Below, one piece after another: positions 24,439 through 32,877 of a DNA stretch of 64,000 bases (the first letter of the stretch is position 1; every line of letters begins with the position of its first letter). The notes beneath the pieces were generated by a model. It was not told where the DNA came from. It was given only the letters and a program-made list of their open reading frames with translations, and did no database searches. The stretch comes from JAGVSV01 sp040766135. Its GTDB lineage: Bacteria > Bacillota > Clostridia > Christensenellales > Aristaeellaceae. The DNA lies in assembly GCA_040766135.1 (NCBI GenBank), contig JAXGRA010000001.1, positions 124,001 to 188,000 on the forward strand. The letters run 5' to 3'. Made by a program: the position numbers and the translations under genes.

Positions 24439-25380
24439 TTATCCTTCTTCTGTCATACGGCTGCCCATATCCATCGGGTGCCCGCGCAGGTAATCATGGG
24501 CGGCCATCGCCCTGCCGCCGGGGGCTTGCAGCGATTGAATGCGCAGTGCCCCCTCGCCGCAAGCCACCAGCAGACCGCGCTTGTCATCAGCCTCTAACAC
24601 CATGCCGGGCGCGCCGGATGCTTCCTCGGCGCGCGCGGACAGCACTTTCAGCGTGCCGTGGGGCGAGGGCGTATAGGCGCAGGGCCAGGGATTAAGCCCG
24701 CGCACTAAGTTGACCAGGGCGTGCGCACTTTTCGACCAGTCCATCAGGCCCATCTGCTTTGTCAGCATGGGGTAGTAGCTCATGTTGGATTCATCCTGTG
24801 GCGTGCGCGGGCAGGTGCCGTCCAGCAATTTGCCGATGGTTTCCACCAGCAGCTCCCCGCCCAGCAGCGCCAGACGCCCGGTCAGCTCGCCCGCGGTTTC
24901 CTGGGGCAAAATAGCCAGTTCTTTTTGAAGCAAAATATCGCCGGTGTCGATGCCCTTGTCGGTCATCATAGTGGTGACGCCCGTTACCGTTTCGCCATGT
25001 ATCAGCGCCCAGTTCACCGGCGCGCTGCCCCGGTACTGCGGCAGCAGCGAGGCATGCACGTTGACGGTGCCCATATGCGGGATGTCCAGCACCTCCTGAG
25101 ACAATATCTGCCCAAAGGCCGCCGTCACGCACAGGTCGGGCTGCAGCGCGCGCAGCGCCTCCACGCCATCGTCCCGGATGCGGCGCGGCTGATACACAGG
25201 GATGCCCCGTTCCAGCGCCCACTGCTTGGCCGGCGGCGCCTGCACCTTGCCGCCGCGCCCTTTCGGTTTATCGGGCTGCGTAAACACGGCTGCCACCGGA
25301 TAACCGGCCTGCTCCAATGCGTTTAAGGAGGCCACGGCATACTCCGGCGTGCCCATGAACACGATGATGGGTTCAGGCAT
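24439..25380 (-). CDS. fmt: methionyl-tRNA formyltransferase
   Basis: The 313-aa enzyme formylates initiator Met-tRNA with 10-formyl-tetrahydrofolate. It shows VFMGTPEYAVASL at the N-terminus, catalytic VNVHASLLPQYRGSAPVNWA, and MTDKGIDTGDIL, with the C-terminal OB-like tRNA-binding domain. The start ATG 25380 overlaps the def stop by 8 nt (ATGCCTGA). Longer in-frame readings only cover the end of def. It is paired with def, which later removes the formyl group. Confidence 0.95.
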   Translation of the reverse strand: MPEPIIVFMGTPEYAVASLNALEQAGYPVAAVFTQPDKPKGRGGKVQAPPAKQWALERGIPVYQPRRIRDDGVEALRALQPDLCVTAAFGQILSQEVLDIPHMGTVNVHASLLPQYRGSAPVNWALIHGETVTGVTTMMTDKGIDTGDILLQKELAILPQETAGELTGRLALLGGELLVETIGKLLDGTCPRTPQDESNMSYYPMLTKQMGLMDWSKSAHALVNLVRGLNPWPCAYTPSPHGTLKVLSARAEEASGAPGMVLEADDKRGLLVACGEGALRIQSLQAPGGRAMAAHDYLRGHPMDMGSRMTEEG

Positions 25381-25849
25381 CGTCTTTTTCCTCGTCGTCA
25401 TCAAACACTTCATAGTCCATAAAGTCTACATACATACGGCCATCCAGATGATCCAGCTCATGCTGCAAGGCGCGCCCCAACAGGCCGTCGCCCTCTATCT
25501 CAAAGGCATTGCCTTTGCGGTCAAAGGCCTTTACACGCGCCCATTCCGCGCGCGTCACATGCCCCCGGCGGCCGGGCACCGACAGGCAGCCCTCCACCAT
25601 GCCAATTTCGCCGCGCGTTTCGACAATTTCGGGGTTGATCAATTCCAGCAAACCATCGCCGGTGTCAATGACCACCACGCGGCGCAATATGCCAATCTGC
25701 GGCGCGGCCAGGCCTACGCCGTTGGCGTCGTACATGGTTTCTTTCATGTCGCGCAGCAGCAGCGCTAAGCGCAGGTCAAAGCGCGTGACGGGGTTGCTCG
25801 TTTTGCGCAGGATGGGGTCGCCCAAGGTCAGTATCTTGCGGATGGACAT
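25373..25849 (-). CDS. def: peptide deformylase
   Basis: This 158-aa metalloenzyme removes the formyl group from nascent proteins. All three motifs are present: GVGLAAPQIG, EGCLSVPG and QHELDHLDG, supplying the Cys and two His metal ligands and the catalytic Glu. The C-terminal tail is highly acidic. AGGAGG just after the priA stop precedes the ATG by 4 nt. Confidence 0.95.
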   Translation of the reverse strand: MSIRKILTLGDPILRKTSNPVTRFDLRLALLLRDMKETMYDANGVGLAAPQIGILRRVVVIDTGDGLLELINPEIVETRGEIGMVEGCLSVPGRRGHVTRAEWARVKAFDRKGNAFEIEGDGLLGRALQHELDHLDGRMYVDFMDYEVFDDDEEKDDA

Positions 25850-25857
25850 GGTTCCTC

Positions 25858-28092
25858 CTATGCCATGGAAGCGGGGTTGATTTCCAGCATTACCTCGCAG
25901 GGCCAGTCCCTGCGGGAAAGGTCGGTTAAATGTTCAATGATGCGATCGGAATCCCTGTGCACCAGCAGCTTCATCAGCACCTGGGCACGCGCGCGCCCCA
26001 TCAGGCGCTTGATGGGCGCGTCATCCTCTCGGATAAACAGCATGCGCCTGCGCAGCTGCGGATATTGTACAAACAGTTCGTTGATGTGCGCAAGCAGACG
26101 TTTGCTGACCGAGCGCGCGGCGGCCTCATCCTTGGCCTGGCACAGCAGGCGCACCATCATGGTAAACGGCGGGTACAGGTCACGCCGGCGGCGCGCAAAC
26201 TCCGTGTGGTAAAAGCTGCGGTAGTCCTGCTGCGCGGCGGCGGCGATGGCGTAATGCTCGGGCTTGTAGGTTTGGATGATGACCTCGCCGGGCAGGTCGG
26301 CGCGCCCGGCGCGCCCGGCCACCTGGGTGAGCAGCTGAAAGGTGCGCTCCGCGCTGCGGTAATCGGGCAGGTTGACCGACAGGTCGGCCAGCACCACGCC
26401 CACCAGCGTCACCTGCGGGAAGTCCAGCCCCTTGGCAATCATCTGCGTGCCGATCATCACGCGCGCCTCGCCGGAGCGGAAGCGGTTGAGCAGCGTGCGG
26501 TGGCCGTCCTTGCCCTGGGTGGTGTCGTTGTCCATGCGCACCAGCGGCACACCCGGGAACAGCTTGGCCACTTCCTCCTCCACCTTTTGCGTGCCGATGC
26601 CGATGCTGCGGATGTACCGGCTTTGGCATTCCGGGCACTGGCCGGGCATGGGCACGCGCAGGCCGCAGTAATGGCAGTGCAGGCTCTTGTCCTGCGCGTG
26701 GTAGGTCAGGCTGACGTCACAGTCCGGGCAGCCCATCACGTGCCCGCACTTGCGGCACACCACGCTGGGCGCATAGCCCCGGCGGTTTAAAAACAGCATG
26801 GCTTGCTGCCCGCTGTCCAGGCAGCGCGTCAGCGCCTGCACCAGTTCCTGCGAAAAAATGCCCTTGTTGCCCAAGCGCAGCTCCTCGCGCATGTCCACCA
26901 GCGTCACCTGGGGCATGGGGCGGTCGTTGACGCGGCGGGGCATTTCCAGCAGCATCATGTCCCCGCGCGAGGCGCGCGCAAAGCTAAGCACGCTGGGCGT
27001 GGCGCTGGCCAGCAGCAGGGTGGCGCCCTCGCGCGTAGCGCGGCTGAGCGCCACTTCGCGCGCATCATACGCGGGCGTATGCTCGGACAGATAGCTGCCC
27101 TCGTGCTCCTCATCCACAATGAGGATGCCCAGCCTGTCCACCGGCGCAAACACCGCCGAGCGCGCGCCGATCACCACACGCGCCTTGCCCCTGCGGATGC
27201 GCCGCCATTCGTCAAAGCGCTCGCCCGCTGACAGCCTCGAGTGCAGCACCGCCGCCACATCGCCAAAGCGCGCCCGGAACCAGGTGACCATCTGCGGGGT
27301 GAGCACGATTTCCGGGATGAGCACGATGGCGCCTTTCCCGGCTTCTAAGCACGCGCGCACCGCGCGAATATATACCTCGGTTTTGCCGCTGCCCGTCACG
27401 CCATACAGCAAAAACTGCCCCGTGCCGCTGCGCACGGCGGGCAGCAGCTCGCCCAGCACCTCCTGCTGCTGCGCGGTCAGCACCGGGTCAGGTTCGGTCA
27501 CCGCGTCATCCGGGTAGGGCGAGCGCAGCACTTCCTGGTCGATGACGCGCACAAAGCCCTGCTGCTCCAGCGCGCGCAGGCCCTCCAGCGGCTGCCGCAC
27601 CAGCACCGCCAGCTCGCTGACGGGGTGCACCTCGCCATCCGACAGCAAATCCAGCAGCAGCCGCCGCTTGGGCGCGCGGGACTGCGCCTTGCGCGCGTCC
27701 TCTAACGCATCGCCTGCAACCAGCAGCTGCGCCGCCTTTTCGGTCTTTACTTTAATACGACCGCCGCGCATCTGCGCAGGCACCATCAGGCGCAGCGTGG
27801 CCGCCAGCGGGCAGTGCGTCTGCGCGCTCATGTCCTGCGCTAAGTCAATCAGCTGCGGCAGGATGGCCGGATACTCCTCCAGCGGGGATTTGATATTTTT
27901 TATTTTGTCCGGGTCAATGCCGGGCTCGTCCTTTAGCCCGATGACAAAGCCTTCGGTGGTCTGGCGGCCAAAGGGGATGGACACGCGCGTGCCCGGCACA
28001 ATGTCCATGCCCGCAGGGATGCCATAGGTAAACACGCGGTCAACATCCGCGTGCGTGATATCCACAATGACCTCGGCATACCGTGCGGGCAT
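25858..28092 (-). CDS. priA: primosomal protein N' (replication restart helicase PriA)
   Basis: PriA rebuilds replication forks by recognising stalled forks and loading the replicative helicase. The 744-aa protein has the N-terminal 3'-DNA-binding domain, helicase motif I GVTGSGKTEVY near residue 233, and motif II VDEEH. A zinc-binding insert contains CRKCGHVMGCPDC and CHYCGLRVPMPGQCPEC, followed by motif VI QVAGRAGRAD. It lies 4 nt after coaBC and 8 nt before def. Confidence 0.95.
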   Translation of the reverse strand: MPARYAEVIVDITHADVDRVFTYGIPAGMDIVPGTRVSIPFGRQTTEGFVIGLKDEPGIDPDKIKNIKSPLEEYPAILPQLIDLAQDMSAQTHCPLAATLRLMVPAQMRGGRIKVKTEKAAQLLVAGDALEDARKAQSRAPKRRLLLDLLSDGEVHPVSELAVLVRQPLEGLRALEQQGFVRVIDQEVLRSPYPDDAVTEPDPVLTAQQQEVLGELLPAVRSGTGQFLLYGVTGSGKTEVYIRAVRACLEAGKGAIVLIPEIVLTPQMVTWFRARFGDVAAVLHSRLSAGERFDEWRRIRRGKARVVIGARSAVFAPVDRLGILIVDEEHEGSYLSEHTPAYDAREVALSRATREGATLLLASATPSVLSFARASRGDMMLLEMPRRVNDRPMPQVTLVDMREELRLGNKGIFSQELVQALTRCLDSGQQAMLFLNRRGYAPSVVCRKCGHVMGCPDCDVSLTYHAQDKSLHCHYCGLRVPMPGQCPECQSRYIRSIGIGTQKVEEEVAKLFPGVPLVRMDNDTTQGKDGHRTLLNRFRSGEARVMIGTQMIAKGLDFPQVTLVGVVLADLSVNLPDYRSAERTFQLLTQVAGRAGRADLPGEVIIQTYKPEHYAIAAAAQQDYRSFYHTEFARRRRDLYPPFTMMVRLLCQAKDEAAARSVSKRLLAHINELFVQYPQLRRRMLFIREDDAPIKRLMGRARAQVLMKLLVHRDSDRIIEHLTDLSRRDWPCEVMLEINPASMA

Positions 28093-28096
28093 GGGC

Positions 28097-29314
28097 TCAA
28101 GCGTCCTTGCGCAGCAGCAGCACCTGATCCAGCAGGCGGTCGGCTGCCTCGCGCTTGGTCATCAGCGGCAGCCGGATGACCGATGCGGGCGTAATCAGCA
28201 CCAGCACATTGGTTTCCACGTCAAAGCCCGCGCCCGGCGCCGTCACATCGTTGAGCGCAATCAGGTCGAGGTTTTTCTTAACTAACTTTTCGCGCGCTTT
28301 GCCCATGTTGAGGCCGGTTTCGGCGGCAAAGCCCACAAAGGTTTGCCCCGCGCGCTTGGCGCGCCCAGCGGCCTGGGCGGTGTCCGGCGTCTGCACCAGC
28401 GAAAGGGTCAGGCCATCATCGCCCTGCTTGGTGATTTTTTCTGGGGCCACCTGCGCAGGCGCAAAATCCGCCGGCGCTGCGGCTTGAATCAGCACATCGG
28501 CCTGGGGCGCAAGGGCGGTAACCTCACGCAGCAAATCCGCCGTGGTCATAACAGGCACGACCTCCATGCCCTGGGGGGCGGGCAGCGCCACCGGGCCTGA
28601 AATCAGCGTCACGCGCGCGCCGCGCGCCTGTGCGGCCTCGGCCACGGCATAGCCCATGCGCCCGCTGGAGCGGTTGCTGATAAAGCGCACGGGATCCAGC
28701 GCCTCGCGCGTGGGGCCTGCGGTGACCACCACATGCAGCCCGCTGTAATCCTGCGTAGCGGCCAAGATATTGGCGCACGCCTGCACGATGTCCTCCGGCT
28801 CGCTCATGCGCCCGGCGCCTACATCGCCGCAGGCCAGCATACCGCCCTCCGGCCCCACGGTCTTGGCCCCGCGTGCGATCAGCGTGCGCAGGTTGCTCTG
28901 CGTCACCTCGGCCTGCCACATGGCGGTGTTCATGGCCGGGGCCAGCAGCAGCGGCGCTTTGGTAGCCAGGCAGGTGGTGGTGAGCATATCGTCAGCCAGC
29001 CCGTGGGCTAGCTTGGCGATAACGTTGGCCGTGGCCGGGGCGATGACAAACAGCTCCGCCCGCTTGGCCAGCGCAATGTGCTCCACCTCCCAGGTGTCGG
29101 GCCGGGCAAAGGTGTCCACCGCCACCGGGTTGCGCGAAAGCGTTTCAAAGGTAAGCGGCGTCACAAACTCACACGCGTTTTTTGTCATCACCACATAGAC
29201 ATGCGCCCCGGCTTTGACAAGCCGGGACACTACATGGCAACTTTTATACGCAGCAATGCCGCCGGTTACACCCAGCACAATGGTGCGGCCCGCAAGGGCG
29301 CTTAGATCACACAT
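28097..29314 (-). CDS. coaBC: bifunctional phosphopantothenoylcysteine decarboxylase/phosphopantothenate-cysteine ligase
   Basis: The 405-aa fusion catalyses two steps of coenzyme A synthesis. The N-terminal flavoprotein decarboxylase shows LGVTGGIAAYKS, PAMNTAMW and the clamp LACGDVGAGRM with its catalytic cysteine. The C-terminal ligase has TAGPTREALDPVRFISNRS. I chose ATG 29314, which overlaps the rpoZ stop by 8 nt; a TTG 9 nt earlier has no better ribosome site. Confidence 0.95.
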   Translation of the reverse strand: MCDLSALAGRTIVLGVTGGIAAYKSCHVVSRLVKAGAHVYVVMTKNACEFVTPLTFETLSRNPVAVDTFARPDTWEVEHIALAKRAELFVIAPATANVIAKLAHGLADDMLTTTCLATKAPLLLAPAMNTAMWQAEVTQSNLRTLIARGAKTVGPEGGMLACGDVGAGRMSEPEDIVQACANILAATQDYSGLHVVVTAGPTREALDPVRFISNRSSGRMGYAVAEAAQARGARVTLISGPVALPAPQGMEVVPVMTTADLLREVTALAPQADVLIQAAAPADFAPAQVAPEKITKQGDDGLTLSLVQTPDTAQAAGRAKRAGQTFVGFAAETGLNMGKAREKLVKKNLDLIALNDVTAPGAGFDVETNVLVLITPASVIRLPLMTKREAADRLLDQVLLLRKDA

Positions 29315-29519
29315 CGTCCTCAAGGTTGCGGTGGAAGGTGATCAGCCCCCGGTTGATTTCGTCAATGGCAATGGCGATGGGCTTGCGCTCGCCGGGGTCT
29401 ACCAGCGGCATAGCGCCGTCCATCAGCGCGCGGGTGCGCTTGGCCACCAGCTCGACCAATGTGTAGGGGCTGTCGGTGTGGGTCTTGAGCTCTTCTAAGC
29501 CTGGGTCGTTAATGGGCAT
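29307..29519 (-). CDS. rpoZ: DNA-directed RNA polymerase subunit omega
   Basis: This 70-aa subunit supports RNA polymerase assembly. Typical blocks are SPYTLVELVAKRTRAL and the later KPIAIAIDEINRGLI. The start is ATG 29519 with GGAGG 6 nt upstream. It follows gmk by 14 nt, and gmk-rpoZ-coaBC is the standard Firmicutes arrangement. Confidence 0.93.
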   Translation of the reverse strand: MPINDPGLEELKTHTDSPYTLVELVAKRTRALMDGAMPLVDPGERKPIAIAIDEINRGLITFHRNLEDDV

Positions 29520-29533
29520 ACAATTCCTCCTGA

Positions 29534-30136
29534 TCAATCGTCCATGGTGGGATAGTAGCGGATGGTACGCAGCTTTTCAGCCTCTATAATGTGGTGGAGC
29601 TGCTGATAGGCTTCGTCTAAGTTGTCGTTGATAATCACGTATCGGTAGCGGCGCATCATGGCCACCTCGGCGCGCGCCGCATCCAGCCTGCGTTCGATCT
29701 CGTCCTCGCAGTCGGTGTTGCGCGAGTACAGGCGCTGGCGTAGCACCTGATAGCTGGGCGGCAGGATGAACACCGATACGGTGTTGCGCATCTTGGACAT
29801 GACGCTTAACGCGCCTTGCGTGTCAATGTCCAGCAGCATACAGGCCCCGGCCTTGATCCCGGCGTCCACCTCGGCGCGCAGCGTGCCATAGCGGTGGCCG
29901 TGCACGGTGGCATGCTCCAAAAAAGCGTCCTCGGCCAGCAGCTGGTCAAACTGCTCCTCGCTGATAAAATGATAGTGCTTGTGGTTCTCCTCGCCCGCGC
30001 GCGGATGGCGCGTGGTGGCGCTGACCGAAAAGCGCATCTCGGGGTGATCCTTAAGCAGGCGCGCGCACAATGTGCCCTTGCCTGTGCCTGAGGGTGCGGA
30101 AATCACAATCAGCATGCCCTTGCGCGATACCTTCAT
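29534..30136 (-). CDS. gmk: guanylate kinase
   Basis: The 200-aa enzyme phosphorylates GMP to GDP. The P-loop is SAPSGTGKGTLC, followed by the GMP-binding region with TTRHPRAGEENHKHYHF and ILPPS. The start ATG overlaps the remA stop by 4 nt. The operon link to remA, rpoZ and coaBC confirms the assignment. Confidence 0.95.
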   Translation of the reverse strand: MKVSRKGMLIVISAPSGTGKGTLCARLLKDHPEMRFSVSATTRHPRAGEENHKHYHFISEEQFDQLLAEDAFLEHATVHGHRYGTLRAEVDAGIKAGACMLLDIDTQGALSVMSKMRNTVSVFILPPSYQVLRQRLYSRNTDCEDEIERRLDAARAEVAMMRRYRYVIINDNLDEAYQQLHHIIEAEKLRTIRYYPTMDD

Positions 30137-30384
30137 GCGGTTTCTCCTTCGCTGTCCTTAAAGCGGCCGGCAATGGTCTCCGTCTGCAGGGCGGAGAGCA
30201 CCACATGCCCGGAATCCATCACCAGCACGGCGCGCGTGCGCCGCCCGGCGGTGCCGTCCACCAGCATGCGCGTTTCCCGCGCGTCCTGCACCAGGCGCTT
30301 GACGGGGGCGGAATCCGGGCTGACCACGCTGACGACTTTTTGAGGCGCCACTAAGTTGCCAAAGCCGATGTTGATCAGTTTCAC
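30133..30384 (-). CDS. remA: extracellular matrix regulatory protein RemA (DUF370)
   Basis: The 83-aa DNA-binding protein begins (V/M)KLINIGFGNLVAPQKVV and contains DGTAGRRTRAVLVMDSGHVVL, here split as family blocks. In B. subtilis RemA activates matrix and osmoprotection genes; in other Firmicutes its role is less clear. The start is GTG 30384, with GGGGGTG upstream; a longer reading lacks family support. It is the first gene of the long operon, behind the promoter at 30442-30450. The yicC gene often found just upstream is absent. Confidence 0.9.
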   Translation of the reverse strand: MKLINIGFGNLVAPQKVVSVVSPDSAPVKRLVQDARETRMLVDGTAGRRTRAVLVMDSGHVVLSALQTETIAGRFKDSEGETA

Positions 30385-30441
30385 GCCCGCACCCCCATCA
30401 AAGTTTCGACGCCAAAGAAAGCCCCTTGCGCCGGGACAGTC

Positions 30442-30450
30442 AGTATACCA
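30442..30450 (-). promoter_or_regulatory. extended -10 promoter of the 14-gene remA-rsmA operon
   Basis: The minus strand reads TGGTATACT here, 58 nt upstream of the remA start. The -35 region falls in the T-run of the preceding terminator and is not consensus, so the extended -10 probably carries recognition. Confidence 0.6.
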
Positions 30451-30463
30451 TAAAACCAATGAT

Positions 30464-30496
30464 AAAAAAACCGCGCCAGACAGGGAATTTGGCGCG
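30464..30496 (-). terminator. terminator of the sigma/anti-sigma/binding-protein operon
   Basis: Minus-strand stem CGCGCCA/TGGCGCG with an 11-nt loop, followed by seven or eight Ts. It lies 21 nt after the stop of the gene ending at 30518 and directly upstream of the remA promoter. Confidence 0.8.
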
Positions 30497-30517
30497 ATTT
30501 GAAGGGATTGGGCGATG

Positions 30518-32779
30518 CTATTTGCTTTCCAGATACACTAAGCGCGCTACCTGCGTCATGGCATCCAGGTAACCGTCCAGCGTCAGCTCGCCGCCTACGT
30601 AGCGCGTGCGCAGCGCTTCCATCTGCTCCTGCGCGTTGTCGGACATCAGCAGCAGCCGGTCATCAAAGGCAATCAGCGGCGCGCGCTGGCGGAAGCGCTC
30701 AATGCCTTCCTTGGGGATCATGTACTTTAAGCGATCCTGCTCGCGCAGGTTTTGCTCGGCCAGTTGAACGCGCCAGGAGTATATCTGGATTTCCTCTGCT
30801 GGTGCGCCGCTGTCCTGGGCTTCCTTGAGTTTCTCGCTGTATAGCTTGAGGTCGTCCTGGGTGCGCTGCAGGCGCTCCTCAAAGTTGGGGTTCGGGTACG
30901 GTTCGCTGGCCTCGGGATGGATGGCGTAGTACAGGACAGGGTCGGTGGCAACATCCAGCCAACCGGCGATGAACTGCTCGGCCAGCTCGGCCTTGGGTGA
31001 GCGCGGGTTAATCATCATGACATACATCTCCGCCCGCTGCACGGGGGTTTCGCCCTTTTCAAACGTGAACGGCGGGATATCGTTGAGCACCTCGCCGAAA
31101 CTATCGGGGATGTTGAACAGCCCGCCGCCTGAAAACGGATGCACCAGCGAGGGCACATTGCGCGGGTCTCCGCTGGATTCGCCCTCAAAGTCCTGTGGTT
31201 TTGCCCCGCCAGCTGCCATAATGGCATGCGCGCGTGCCAGCTTGTCCAGCGCATCCCGGAGCGCCGGACGGTCAAACGCCAGCGCTTCGCCGGGCTGCTC
31301 ATACTGGCGGATGTACGCATCCACCACCATGCGCACCATGTGGTCATACTCCATCGCAAACAGGAAGTATGCCTCCGGGTCGTCGCCCTCCTCCATAGCG
31401 GTAAAGCGCAGCATGTAGTCAAACAGTTCGCCAAAGGTGGTAGGGTAGGGTTCATCGCCGAAGTATTTTTTCCAGGCTGCGTCTTGGATCTGCCCGGTAC
31501 TCCAATGGAAGTCAACCGGCCAGGCGCAGGGCCGCCCCTGTGTATCGCGCAGCACCTGTTGCACCGACGGGTACAGCGCGGCAAAGTCCTTTACCAGCAT
31601 TTCGTTTTCAAAGGGCCTGGCATAGCCTTTGTCAATCAGCGCGCGCAGCGCCGGGTCTACATGCAGCAAAAACAGGTCATTTTCGGTGTCGCCGCTTTGG
31701 ATCAGCATGCCTGCCTGCTCGGCGGTGCGGATGTTTTCATATTTGAACACCGCTGCATCGGGATGGGCTTTTATAAATGCCTCCGGTGTGGGGATGATGT
31801 GCCAGCCGGTCTGGAAGTTCAGGGAGTGCTTCAGGTCGATGGCCTTGCCTGCATCGCGCACGGTGATGTCCCCCCACCGGGTTAATGCATACTGCCCGCC
31901 GGGCAGCACGAATGTGCGCGCCGAGTCGGCCTGCATATAGTCAAACGGCAGCACGGCGGTCAGCACAAAAGGCTGCTTGCCCTGGGACATCATCAGCTTT
32001 TGTGCGGTGGCATAGAAATAGGTATCGGTGTCCGGGTCATACCCGATGCCCCCTATGCCGCTGCCTACTTCCGGGGAGGCTTCGGGCAGCTCCATAGGCA
32101 GCGCGGTCATGGCGCCGGTGGCAGCGTCCATCTCGGCCAGCTGCCAGCGCCAGCTGTCCCGGGTCTTAACCGCACGCAGCGCCAGCAGCTTGCCGGGCAC
32201 ATACGGCGCAAAGCCTTGCGCATTGTCCGGCTTGATGGTGGTGGTCTGGCCGGTGGTCAGGTCTGTGGCCAGCAGGTGCATTTTTTCAAACGATGCCTCA
32301 TATTCCTGGGCATCAATGGGCATATAGTAGATGCCGTCCTGCGCAAAGCCGCTGCGGTGGGCTACGAGGTTGCCGTCCTCAAAATACGCGCCCATGTCCA
32401 GTTTGGCATCCATCCAGTGCACGCCCTGCGCGTCCACAGGCCCGGCCTTGCCGGCTAAATAGTTGATGGCATACAGCTGCCCATTGTTGACAAACAGCTG
32501 GCTGATGGTCTGCGGGGCGGCCTCTTTCATCTCCGGCGTGTAATCCTCGGGCGTCACATAGTCCGGCACGCCGGGCACAGAGTACAGCACCTGCGGGGCG
32601 TCTTGTCCAAGTTGAAGCATCATCACATCCACCTGGCTGTCGGTGGGGGTATTCAGTGCGTAAAACGCATCATTGGCCCACACGGCCGCGCTGCCGGGCA
32701 ACTTAAGGTCGGCGTCGGCCAGCGCGGGCAATGCCAGCAGCATCAACGCCAACAGCATCCGGAACAGTTTTTTCTTCAT
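30518..32779 (-). CDS. secreted protein: propeller-like N-terminal half and solute-binding-protein-like C-terminal half
   Basis: The 753-aa protein has a signal peptide (about residues 1-21) without a lipobox cysteine. Residues about 25-340 consist of short beta-rich repeats with Gly/Asp turns that look like a beta-propeller. Residues about 345-753 resemble an extracellular solute-binding protein (AFIKAHPDAAVFKYE, YPTTFGELFDYMLRF, AELAEQFIAGWLD). It is encoded after an ECF sigma factor and its membrane partner, and is followed by a terminator. No transporter permeases are nearby, so it may sense rather than import a ligand. Assignment rests on sequence pattern only. Confidence 0.65.
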   Translation of the reverse strand: MKKKLFRMLLALMLLALPALADADLKLPGSAAVWANDAFYALNTPTDSQVDVMMLQLGQDAPQVLYSVPGVPDYVTPEDYTPEMKEAAPQTISQLFVNNGQLYAINYLAGKAGPVDAQGVHWMDAKLDMGAYFEDGNLVAHRSGFAQDGIYYMPIDAQEYEASFEKMHLLATDLTTGQTTTIKPDNAQGFAPYVPGKLLALRAVKTRDSWRWQLAEMDAATGAMTALPMELPEASPEVGSGIGGIGYDPDTDTYFYATAQKLMMSQGKQPFVLTAVLPFDYMQADSARTFVLPGGQYALTRWGDITVRDAGKAIDLKHSLNFQTGWHIIPTPEAFIKAHPDAAVFKYENIRTAEQAGMLIQSGDTENDLFLLHVDPALRALIDKGYARPFENEMLVKDFAALYPSVQQVLRDTQGRPCAWPVDFHWSTGQIQDAAWKKYFGDEPYPTTFGELFDYMLRFTAMEEGDDPEAYFLFAMEYDHMVRMVVDAYIRQYEQPGEALAFDRPALRDALDKLARAHAIMAAGGAKPQDFEGESSGDPRNVPSLVHPFSGGGLFNIPDSFGEVLNDIPPFTFEKGETPVQRAEMYVMMINPRSPKAELAEQFIAGWLDVATDPVLYYAIHPEASEPYPNPNFEERLQRTQDDLKLYSEKLKEAQDSGAPAEEIQIYSWRVQLAEQNLREQDRLKYMIPKEGIERFRQRAPLIAFDDRLLLMSDNAQEQMEALRTRYVGGELTLDGYLDAMTQVARLVYLESK

Positions 32780-32831
32780 TGGGGTTCTCCTTTGTGTTCG
32801 TTTTCGAGGTTTTATCGCTCACGGAACACAG

Positions 32832-32863
32832 CCCGGTACCAAAGGCTGCGCCGGGAAGCCTTT
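32832..32863 (-). ncRNA. candidate H-type pseudoknot in the intercistronic leader
   Basis: On the minus strand AAAGGCT pairs with AGCCTTT (7 bp) around a 9-nt loop. The CCCGG in that loop can pair with CCGGG located 4 nt past the stem. This is the arrangement of an H-type pseudoknot. It lies about 53 nt upstream of the start of the binding-protein-like gene. It does not match a riboswitch class I know. It may instead be a processing or attenuation hairpin. Confidence 0.4.
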
Positions 32864-32877
32864 ATTGAAGTACTATA

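Noticed and set aside
23184..24695. 503-codon open frame on the plus strand opposite rsmB/fmt
   Set aside because: It is antisense to two clear genes and its composition (His, Arg, Gln-rich) is that of a GC-rich shadow frame. There is no ribosome site or family match.
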